Below are positions 7,491 through 13,349 of a DNA stretch of 40,931 bases, one piece after another (position 1 is the first letter of the stretch; every line of letters begins with the position of its first letter). Source of the DNA: Streptomyces poonensis (GTDB taxonomy: Bacteria > Actinomycetota > Actinomycetes > Streptomycetales > Streptomycetaceae); contig NZ_BMVW01000002.1 in the NCBI RefSeq assembly GCF_014650915.1, positions 422,677-463,607 on the forward strand. The letters run 5' to 3'. The position numbers were made by a program, and so were the translations under genes. Under the pieces are notes generated by a model. That model was not told the DNA's origin, made no database searches, and saw nothing but the letters and a program-made list of their open reading frames with translations.

Positions 7491-8269
7491 ACCGGCTCTC
7501 CGGTCCGCATCAGCTGTGCCGCCCGCACCTGGAGAGCCACACGGGGGTCGTCGCCGCCCATGAGCGCGACGAAGTCGAGCCCGCTCTCCAGGCCGAGCGT
7601 GTCCGGCACGCCCTCCAGCAGGGTGAGCCAGCGTCCCGCTCCCGCGGCCTGCAGCCAGTCCCTGCGGCGCACGGCCCGTACGAAGCCCCGGGCGACGTCG
7701 ACGGGACGGCGCCGGGCGGCGCGGGCCACCGCGCTGTCCTCCCCGGGCACCGCCAGCGGGGCCAGCACCGCGAGCTGGTGGGTCAGGACCTGCCAGCTCA
7801 CGTCCTCCAGCCAGCCGGCGTCGGGTTCTGACTCCGGGTGTTCGCGTTCGTGGCGCTCATCGCGCTCGTGGTGCTCGTGGTGCTCGTGGTCCTCCGCGCC
7901 CGTTGGCCGGTCGGCCGGGGGCGCGTCGAGTCTTCGCAGCGCACGCAGTGCGCGGGTCATGCCCCAGTGGCTCCACAGCAGGGTCGGCGCGGCGCCGGTG
8001 GCGGGCGGGTAGGCCGCCATGGCCTTGCTGAACAGGGCGAGTTGGTCCGCGCCGGGCGGCATGCGCAGCAGGACGTGCGGCAGTACCGCGTCGGCGCCCA
8101 GCACCCGCACGGCCGCGAGGGCCAGGTCTCCCGTCCCGTCGTTCGCGGAGACCGAGAACCAGGTGCCGGACTCGCGGGTGTGGTCCCCGCCCCGAAGGGC
8201 GGAGACCACACCGGAAGCGAGATCCTGCACCGCGCCCTGCAAAAGGGTCGTAGTGCCTGACTGCTTCAT
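7487..8269 (-). CDS. Uncharacterised protein with His/Glu-rich segment
   Basis: A 260-residue protein I cannot assign to a family. The N-terminal half (about 1-120) and C-terminal half (about 150-260) are ordinary helical sequence. Between them, residues 126-150 form a highly charged stretch of His, Glu, Arg and Asp beginning EDHEHHEHHERDERHE, which could bind metal ions or act as a flexible linker. Start: an ATG 36 bases after the small upstream gene, preceded by GGGGAGCAGCTGA. The stop overlaps the GTG of the first DUF6895-like gene. Its position between a tiny peptide gene and the paralogue pair suggests an accessory or substrate-presenting role, by inference only. Confidence 0.75.
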   Translation of the reverse strand: MKQSGTTTLLQGAVQDLASGVVSALRGGDHTRESGTWFSVSANDGTGDLALAAVRVLGADAVLPHVLLRMPPGADQLALFSKAMAAYPPATGAAPTLLWSHWGMTRALRALRRLDAPPADRPTGAEDHEHHEHHERDERHEREHPESEPDAGWLEDVSWQVLTHQLAVLAPLAVPGEDSAVARAARRRPVDVARGFVRAVRRRDWLQAAGAGRWLTLLEGVPDTLGLESGLDFVALMGGDDPRVALQVRAAQLMRTGEPV

Positions 8270-8305
8270 TCAGCTGCTCCCCATTTCGACGTCGATTTCA
8301 GGTGG

Positions 8306-8494
8306 TCAACCCTTCTTCGGACGCGGGGTCGGGGGCGACAGCAGCAGCTTGGTGTCCGCGCTGAGCAGCGCCAGGGCAGCGCATTCACGGCTGTCACGGA
8401 AGACGCCGTCCGTTTCCACGGGGTCGAGCGCTGCTTCTATGTCGGCATCCTGGATGCCGGTGACGTTGGTGATCACGTTCTCGGTGGCAGTCAT
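8306..8494 (-). CDS. 62-aa peptide, possible precursor or small partner of the DUF6895 operon
   Basis: This small gene opens the five-gene operon. The ATG at 8494 has a very strong ribosome binding site, GAAGGAGG, 7 bases upstream. The N-terminal two thirds are acidic and helical (IQDADIEAALDPVETDG). The C-terminal end is chemically different: AALALLSADTKLLL followed by SPPTPRPKKG, with one Cys in the middle (DSRECAAL). An acidic leader-like part joined to a short distinct tail is what precursor peptides of ribosomally made natural products look like, but there is no Cys/Ser/Thr-rich core, double-Gly motif or known leader signature. It could equally be a small regulatory subunit. In-frame codons upstream to 8863 are low-complexity and are not needed. 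Confidence 0.65.
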   Translation of the reverse strand: MTATENVITNVTGIQDADIEAALDPVETDGVFRDSRECAALALLSADTKLLLSPPTPRPKKG

Positions 8495-8538
8495 ACCATC
8501 GCCTCCTTCGGGGGCTTCGCCGAGTACCCTCATGCACC

Positions 8539-8568
8539 AGTTTGAACGCATACCCGAGGAAGACGCAA
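8539..8568 (-). promoter_or_regulatory. Candidate promoter of the DUF6895 operon
   Basis: Reading the minus strand, TTGCGT (8568-8563) is followed after 18 bases by CAAACT (8544-8539), a weak HrdB-type -35/-10 pair about 45 bases before the peptide start. The same stretch contains GGGTAT (8555-8550), the -10 form used by Streptomyces SigB-type factors. Either could serve; neither is a strong match. Confidence 0.3.
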
Positions 8569-8594
8569 AAGCAGCCGGTATGCCCCTTTCATCA

Positions 8595-8642
8595 CGCCTG
8601 TCCGGACGCCCGCCCGGACGCCTGCCCGGACGCCTGTCCGAC
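8595..8642. repeat. Four tandem 12-bp units, CGCCTGTCCGGA type
   Basis: Units at 8595-8606, 8607-8618, 8619-8630 and 8631-8642 differ by one to three bases. They lie in the divergent intergenic region upstream of the peptide operon and before the small membrane-protein gene. Because 12 is a multiple of three the repeats keep frames open in both directions, but no ribosome binding site supports translation. They could be a multi-site operator or simple slippage. Confidence 0.6.
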
Positions 8643-8737
8643 GGCACATGACCTTCACATCCCGCCGCCTTCCGGGCGGTGTGCCCGCAAGTGCCCGGGG
8701 CACCCGCAGATGCGGACGTAATGAGGGGTGGGATGAC

Positions 8738-8941
8738 GTGATCATCATCGTTGCCGTCCTGCTGCTGCCCGCGGTGTGGGGACTGCTGCTCGGCATGGCC
8801 TGGTGGGAAGAGCACCTCTTCGACGAGGCGGACCGGCCGCGCCACGCCCGTGCCCGCCGTCATCTGCGGCTGATACGCGGCGGACGCGACACACGAGACG
8901 CCGTCGCCCCCGTCACAGGACGGGAACGCGACGCGGCCTGA
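8738..8941 (+). CDS. Small single-pass membrane protein
   Basis: A 67-residue protein. The start is a GTG preceded by GAGGGGTGGGATGAC. Immediately after it comes one hydrophobic helix, IIIVAVLLLPAVWGLLLGMA, then the acidic WWEEHLFDEAD and a basic, Arg/His-rich cytoplasmic tail. An in-frame ATG at 8648 would add 30 Arg/Gly-rich residues and lacks a ribosome binding site. No family is recognised; function unknown. Confidence 0.6.
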   Translation: MIIIVAVLLLPAVWGLLLGMAWWEEHLFDEADRPRHARARRHLRLIRGGRDTRDAVAPVTGRERDAA

Positions 8942-8946
8942 GCGGT

Positions 8947-8983
8947 CAGCGGCGGCCCGCCGTTTCCGGTGGGCCGCCGCTGA
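8947..8983. terminator. Bidirectional terminator hairpin
   Basis: TCAGCGGCGGCCC (8947-8959) pairs perfectly with GGGCCGCCGCTGA (8971-8983) around an 11-base loop. It lies between the converging small membrane-protein gene and the YihY-family gene, so it can serve both strands. Confidence 0.75.
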
Positions 8984-9065
8984 GCCGACGGGGACGAACG
9001 CCGAGTGCCGGGCGTGCTGATCGCCTATGCGGGCGGCAGGGGCAGCGCTGCCCTGACCGCCGCGG

Positions 9066-10190
9066 TCACGGCCCCTCCACCCGGCGCCGGTCCTGTTCGT
9101 CCCACGCCCGGGTGTCGCGCGGCTCGGCGTACGGCTCCTCGTCCGCCGGGTGGCCGCCCGCGATCGCCCGCTGCCTGACGGTCTCCGCGTCGAACTCCAG
9201 GCCGAGCAGGATCGCCAGATTGCTGATCCAGAGCCAGATCAGGAAGACGATCACGCCGGCCATCGTGCCGTACGTCTTGTTGTACGAGCCGAAGTTGGCG
9301 ACGTAGAACGCGAATCCGGCCGAGGCGATCAGCCAGATCACCAGGGCCAGGAAGCTGCCCGGCGAGATCCACCGAAAGCCCTTCACCTTGGCGTTCGGGG
9401 CGGCCCAGTACAGGATCGCGATCATGAAGGTGACCAGGAGCACGAGGACGGGCCACTTGACGATCGACCACACCGTCAGGGCCGTGTCCCCGACACCCAG
9501 CAGAGCCCCCGCCTGCCGGGCGAACCCGCCCGTGAACACCACGATCAGCGCGCTGATCACGGCCATCACCATCAGCAGCACGGTCACTCCGAGGCGCACG
9601 GGGAGGATCTTCCACACCGGGCGGCCCTCGGGCATGTCGTAGACGGCGTTCGCGCTGCGGATGAAGGCGGCGACATAACCGGACGCCGACCACACCGCCA
9701 GCACGATACCGACGACCGCCATGACGGAACCGATGCCGCCGTTGCCCCGCAACTGCTCGACGGCGTCCGTGATGATGTCCCGCGCCGATCCCGGGGCGAG
9801 CTGCTTCATGTTGTCCAGCACCTCGTCGGTGGCGGACTCACCGGCGATCCCCAGCAGGGACACCAGCACGAGCAGCGCCGGGAAGAGCGACAGCACGCCG
9901 TAGTAGGTGAGTGCGGCGGCGCGGTCGGTCAGCTCGTCGTCCTGGAACTCCTTCAGCGTTCCCTTCAGCACCGCCAGCCACGACCGTTTCGGCAGGTCGA
10001 CGGGTGTGTCGGGAGCCCGTTCCTCCACCTCGGGGTCCGGTCCGACGCGTTCCTCGGCGCCGCCGTCCGCCGCGGTGGTGCGCGCTTCCGGATCGGGGTC
10101 CGGACGCGCCTGCGGACCGGGCTCCGGTTCCGGTTCCGGTCCGCGTTCGTCCTGCTGCCGCCTGTGTCCTTGTTTCGTCAGCCGAGCCAT
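9066..10190 (-). CDS. YihY/BrkB-family inner-membrane protein
   Basis: A 374-residue integral membrane protein. The N-terminal 65 residues are a disordered Pro/Glu/Asp-rich tail (PEPEPEPGPQARPDPDPEAR). The YihY/BrkB domain then starts at WLAVLKGTLKEFQDDELTDR and contains the hallmark RAAALTYYGVLSLFPALLVL. About six hydrophobic segments follow, including VMAVVGIVLAVWSASGYVAA, ALVIWLIASAGFAFYVA and VIVFLIWLWISNLAILLG. The family was once called tRNA-processing ribonuclease BN in error; it is now regarded as a membrane transporter-like protein of unknown substrate. The ATG at 10190 is chosen by homology-like content; the Shine-Dalgarno is weak. No operon partner. Confidence 0.88.
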   Translation of the reverse strand: MARLTKQGHRRQQDERGPEPEPEPGPQARPDPDPEARTTAADGGAEERVGPDPEVEERAPDTPVDLPKRSWLAVLKGTLKEFQDDELTDRAAALTYYGVLSLFPALLVLVSLLGIAGESATDEVLDNMKQLAPGSARDIITDAVEQLRGNGGIGSVMAVVGIVLAVWSASGYVAAFIRSANAVYDMPEGRPVWKILPVRLGVTVLLMVMAVISALIVVFTGGFARQAGALLGVGDTALTVWSIVKWPVLVLLVTFMIAILYWAAPNAKVKGFRWISPGSFLALVIWLIASAGFAFYVANFGSYNKTYGTMAGVIVFLIWLWISNLAILLGLEFDAETVRQRAIAGGHPADEEPYAEPRDTRAWDEQDRRRVEGP

Positions 10191-10287
10191 AGGCGGGCGA
10201 GTATCCCCCGATCCCGGGTTCACGCGGTGCGAACAGGACACCGGCGTCCCCCGGCGCGGCACCGGCCGCCGGGGGACGCCCACCCGG

Positions 10288-11082
10288 TCACGGCAGGATG
10301 GAGTCGACGTACCCGCCGTCCACGCGCAGCGCGCCGCCGGTCGTGGCCGAGGCCTGGTCGGAGGCGAGGTAGACGACCATGTTGGCGATCTCCTCCGGCT
10401 CGATCAGGCGCTGGAGCAGGGACTGCGGCCGGTGCTCGCGCATGAAGGCACGCTGGGCCTCCTCCCAGGACAGGTCACGGTCGACGAGTTCGTACACGAA
10501 GTCCTCGACCCCGCCGGTGTGCGTGGGGCCCGCGATGACGGAGTTGACCGTGACACCGGTACCGGCGGCCTGCTTGGCGAAGCCCCGGCTCACCGCGAGC
10601 AGCGCCGTCTTGGACATTCCGTAGTGGATCATCTCGGCGGGGATGACCACCGCCGAGTCGCTGGCGATGTACTGGACGCGGCCCCAGCCCCGCTCCGTCA
10701 TCCCGGGGAGGAAGAGGCGGGTGAGGCGCACGGCCGCCAGGACGTTGACCTCGAAGTAGCGCCGCCACTCGTCGTCGCTGATCTCCAGGGGGTCCTTCGC
10801 GCCGAAGACACCCAGGTTGTTGACGAGGACGTCCACCTCGGGCAGCGCCCGCGCCACCCGGTCCGCGCCCTCCTCCGTGCTCACGTCAGCGGCGACCGGC
10901 ACGAACTCGCCCCCGGGTACGTCCCGGGCCAGCCCGACGACGGCCTCCTCCACCCGCTCGGGAGTACGGCCGTTGACGGCCACCCGCGCGCCCGAGCGGG
11001 CGAGGCCCGCGGCGATCGCGGCGCCGATGCCCTGGGTGGAGCCGGTGACCAGCGCGGTACGGCCCTTCAGATCGATGTGCAT
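10288..11082 (-). CDS. SDR-family oxidoreductase (FabG-like)
   Basis: A 264-residue classical short-chain dehydrogenase. It has the Rossmann cofactor motif TGSTQGIG, a VNNLG strand in place of the usual NNAG, the catalytic Ser in ASDSAVVIP, and Y-x-x-x-K in HYGMSK. The C-terminal GGALRVDGGYVDSI is standard for the family. The Arg in NGRTPERV suggests NADP(H) preference. The substrate is unknown. It follows the GlcG/HbpS-family gene by about 90 bases on the same strand, so the two are probably cotranscribed. Insertions around VYELVDRDLSWEEAQRAFMR form a substrate-lid region not shared with FabG itself. Confidence 0.9.
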   Translation of the reverse strand: MHIDLKGRTALVTGSTQGIGAAIAAGLARSGARVAVNGRTPERVEEAVVGLARDVPGGEFVPVAADVSTEEGADRVARALPEVDVLVNNLGVFGAKDPLEISDDEWRRYFEVNVLAAVRLTRLFLPGMTERGWGRVQYIASDSAVVIPAEMIHYGMSKTALLAVSRGFAKQAAGTGVTVNSVIAGPTHTGGVEDFVYELVDRDLSWEEAQRAFMREHRPQSLLQRLIEPEEIANMVVYLASDQASATTGGALRVDGGYVDSILP

Positions 11083-11175
11083 GGCGGTGTCACAGCCCTT
11101 CCGCGTGTGTGCGTGGTTCTGTCTGCATTCTGTGGGGTGAGGTGGGGTGAGGCGGCGTCGGAGCCGGCCGCGGGC

Positions 11176-11607
11176 TCAGGCGCGCAGCGCGCCGGCGGCG
11201 GCCTCGGCGAAGGAGTGGTCCTGCTCCGGCGCGCCGCCGCCCACACCGACGGCACCGATGAGCCGGCCGTCGCGGTGGACGGGCACTCCCCCCGCGATGA
11301 ACAGCAGCGGACGGTCGAGCGCGGTCGGCAGGGTGTGGAACGGGCCGCCGGGCCGGACGGCGTCGACCAGGTCGGCGGTGGCCGCGTTCAGCTGGAGGGC
11401 GGTGTACGCCTTGCGGGTGCTGGTCTCGCCGGCGATCAGGACCGCCCGGTCGTCCCGCCGGAAGGCCAGCGGATGACCGCCCGCGTCCAGCACGGTGACC
11501 GCGACGGCCACACCGGCCGCCTCGGCGGCCCTGCGGGCGGTGTCGACGAGCTGCTCGGCGTCGGTGACGGTGAGCGGGGCGACGGCGGTGGGGGTGGTGG
11601 TGCTCAT
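11176..11607 (-). CDS. GlcG/HbpS-family protein (haem- or flavin-binding type)
   Basis: A 143-residue protein of the GlcG/HbpS (DUF336) fold. Conserved parts are AEAAGVAVAVTVLDAGGHPL, the strand RDDRAVLIAGETSTRKAYTA, GGVPVHRDGRLIGAVGVGG and the C-terminal helix. HbpS of Streptomyces is an extracellular haem-degrading partner of a two-component sensor. This copy has no signal peptide and no senS/senR neighbours, so it is more likely one of the many cytoplasmic GlcG-like proteins found beside oxidoreductases. Start ATG with AGGAG upstream. It is the first gene of a two-gene unit with the SDR. Confidence 0.85.
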   Translation of the reverse strand: MSTTTPTAVAPLTVTDAEQLVDTARRAAEAAGVAVAVTVLDAGGHPLAFRRDDRAVLIAGETSTRKAYTALQLNAATADLVDAVRPGGPFHTLPTALDRPLLFIAGGVPVHRDGRLIGAVGVGGGAPEQDHSFAEAAAGALRA

Positions 11608-11731
11608 GCGTGAAGCTCCTGGCATGGGTGTGATGCGGAGGCGATCCGGCGGGCGTCGGCCCGCCGATCGGGTGAGCGCGCGGCCGGAGGGCGGGGCCGT
11701 CCGGCGTGCCGTTCACCGATCACCACGTTAG

Positions 11732-11754
11732 TTGCAGGCGCGGGATAAATGCAA
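11732..11754. promoter_or_regulatory. Inverted repeat TTGCA-N13-TGCAA upstream of the GlcG/SDR unit
   Basis: TTGCA at 11732-11736 and TGCAA at 11750-11754 form a symmetric pair; a third TGCAA lies at 11777-11781. This is an A/T-richer island in the divergent gap between the GlcG-family gene and the lamin-tail protein. It is a plausible operator for an unlinked regulator; no regulator gene is adjacent. Confidence 0.35.
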
Positions 11755-11876
11755 GCGCCATCAGTGAGCGCCAGCATGCAATGTCACGGCAGTGAATCCT
11801 GCGTCAAGCGATGGGACGGTGAGAGATCTGTGTAAGCTCCAGCTGTTTTCACAGCACTACTGAGGGGGGATTCCTC

Positions 11877-12377
11877 ATGCGCACGTCGCGAAAGTCCTGT
11901 GTCATAGCCGCGGTCGCCGCCGTCGGCGCGCTGGGCGCTCTGGCCACGCCCGCGCAGGCCGCCGAGTACTCGTCGGCCCTGAAGGTCCGCGGCGTCCAGT
12001 ACGACGCGCCCGGCAAGGACTCCAACAAGTGCTCCGGCGGGAACACCGCCCAGGAGTACCTGACGATCAAGAACTACTCGTCCAGGACGAAGGTCAACCT
12101 CAAGGGTTACGTCGTGAAGGACGCGGCGGGAAACCGCTTCAAGTTCACCGCCAACCACTACCTCGAGCCGGGTGACTACATCAAGCTCCGCGGCGGCCGC
12201 GGTACCGACTCCGACAAGAAGAACGTCGTCTACCGCGACAACTGCAACTTCCTGTGGAACAACGACAAGGACACCATCTACCTGTACAAGCCCTCGGGCA
12301 GCCGGGCGGACGTGCACTCCTACACCAAGGCGAAGAACGACCGCGACGGCAACGGGTACATCGGTTACCACAACTGA
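11877..12377 (+). CDS. Secreted lamin-tail-domain protein
   Basis: A 166-residue exported protein with a clear Sec signal peptide (MRTSRKSCVIAAVAAVGALG, cleavage after AQA near residue 28). The mature part is one lamin tail domain of Ig fold: VRGVQYDAPGKD at the start, NTAQEYLTIKNYS, VNLKGYVVKDAAGNRFKF, YLEPGDYIKLRGG, then a C-terminal HSYTKAKNDRDGNGYIGYHN. Two Cys (KCSGG, DNCNFLW) may form a disulfide. Such small secreted domains are common in Streptomyces and probably act at the cell surface; the ligand is unknown. GAGGGGGG lies a few bases upstream of the start. Confidence 0.88.
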   Translation: MRTSRKSCVIAAVAAVGALGALATPAQAAEYSSALKVRGVQYDAPGKDSNKCSGGNTAQEYLTIKNYSSRTKVNLKGYVVKDAAGNRFKFTANHYLEPGDYIKLRGGRGTDSDKKNVVYRDNCNFLWNNDKDTIYLYKPSGSRADVHSYTKAKNDRDGNGYIGYHN

Positions 12378-12390
12378 TCGAGCATGACGG

Positions 12391-12429
12391 AACGACGGTC
12401 GGATCTGCGCGGCGGATCCGACCGCCGTT
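12391..12429. terminator. Terminator hairpin after the lamin-tail gene
   Basis: CGGTCGGATC (12396-12405) pairs perfectly with GATCCGACCG (12415-12424) around a 9-base loop. The stem extends by four further pairs beyond a single A-C mismatch. There is no T-tract, as is usual in streptomycetes. Confidence 0.8.
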
Positions 12430-12588
12430 GACGCGGCGGCACCCTGATGTGTTCAGCCGACGGACGATTGCGGGGCACGGACGGGCCGCCTCACCCGCCC
12501 GCCGGGGCCTGGTGAGAAGATGGCTGCCGAGGTGAGGCCACTGCCCCGCCGACGAAGCGAGGCACCGACCCGAGGAGCACCCCGACCC

Positions 12589-12801
12589 GTGCACGAAGCA
12601 CCGATCTACGCCCAACTGATACGGGAGCGTGGCGACATACCGCTGCAGGCCCGCGAAGAAGCCCGCCGCATCCAGCGGGAGCTCGACCGGGTCCTCAACA
12701 TGGACGTCGGGTCGGCCGGCCTCGCCCCGAGACCCGCCGCCCCCTCCGCCCCGGCCCTCCCGCCCTCGGGATCCGGCTCCGCCGGCGGCTGGTTCTCCTG
12801 A
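12589..12801 (+). CDS. Small conserved-looking helical protein
   Basis: A 70-residue protein from a GTG start preceded by CGAGGAGCACCCC. The core VHEAPIYAQLIRERGDIPLQ continuing into AREEARRIQRELDRVLNMD is amphipathic helix. The tail is Pro/Ala/Ser-rich and ends GGWFS. An upstream in-frame ATG at 12520 would add 23 Arg/Pro-rich residues and has no good ribosome binding site. No function recognised. A strong terminator follows directly. Confidence 0.6.
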   Translation: MHEAPIYAQLIRERGDIPLQAREEARRIQRELDRVLNMDVGSAGLAPRPAAPSAPALPPSGSGSAGGWFS

Positions 12802-12825
12802 CCGGACACGCCGCGCCACGAACAC

Positions 12826-12868
12826 GCTGTGGGCCCCTCACCCCGCCCGGGGATGAGGGGCCCACAGC
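12826..12868. terminator. Strong bidirectional terminator
   Basis: GCTGTGGGCCCCTCA (12826-12840) pairs perfectly over 15 bases with TGAGGGGCCCACAGC (12854-12868) around a 13-base loop. It lies between the small plus-strand gene and the converging csbD-like gene. Confidence 0.9.
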
Positions 12869-12959
12869 CACCGTCCGTCAGCCGCCGACGCGGGCGCGCC
12901 GACAGCCGTGACGGCGTGTCAGCCGGCAGTCGGAGCCGGTCGCGTACCGACGGCCGGTG

Positions 12960-13133
12960 TCAGTGCCGGAAGGCGTCCTTCGTCTTCTCCTTGGCCTGAC
13001 GCGCGTCACCCTTCGTCTGGTCGGCCCGGCCCTCCGCTTCCATCCGCTCGTTGCCCACGGCCCGGCCGACCGCCTCCTTGGCCTTGCCCTTGGCCTGCTC
13101 CATCTTGCCCTTGGCCTTCTGGTCACCAGCCAC
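12960..13133 (-). CDS. CsbD-family general stress protein
   Basis: A 57-residue Lys/Ala/Glu-rich hydrophilic protein starting at a GTG (VAGDQKAKGKMEQAKGKAKE) with GGAGTGAAGAACC upstream. The repeating K-G-K-x-K-E-A-x-G pattern and the ending TKGDARQAKEKTKDAFRH are diagnostic of CsbD. These small four-helix proteins accumulate under SigB-type stress control in Gram-positive bacteria. I could not find a convincing GGGTAC/T-type -10 in the 200 bases upstream. It is divergent from the large PP2C phosphatase gene, a class of regulator that often acts on anti-sigma cascades, so a shared stress role is plausible. Confidence 0.9.
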   Translation of the reverse strand: MAGDQKAKGKMEQAKGKAKEAVGRAVGNERMEAEGRADQTKGDARQAKEKTKDAFRH

Positions 13134-13349
13134 GGTTCTTCACTCCAGCGTGGTCGACTATGCGTTGCCACCGCATCGGGTGACCGTCCTCGCCACGCCC
13201 AAACCCGACGGATCACGGAGTGCGCCGCGTCCGGGCCCGTACGGCCCGGCCGTACCCGCCCGTGGCCCGTGCGCCGGCCTCGCGGGCATCGCCTGTCACG
13301 CTCATGCCGCCTCTCGCCTACCGCTGCCGGGCAGTGTAGACATGAGCAC

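Noticed and set aside
8530..8796. Minus-strand frame reading through the 12-bp repeats as VRAGVRTG
   Set aside because: Repeat-generated frame with no ribosome binding site; the divergent region is better explained as regulatory.
9150..10445. 431-codon plus-strand frame over the YihY gene
   Set aside because: His/Arg/Asp-rich nonsense typical of the antisense of membrane-protein codons.
13134..13349. SigB-type promoter for csbD
   Set aside because: The only GTACCC (13252-13257) has no ANNC partner at the required spacing on the minus strand.
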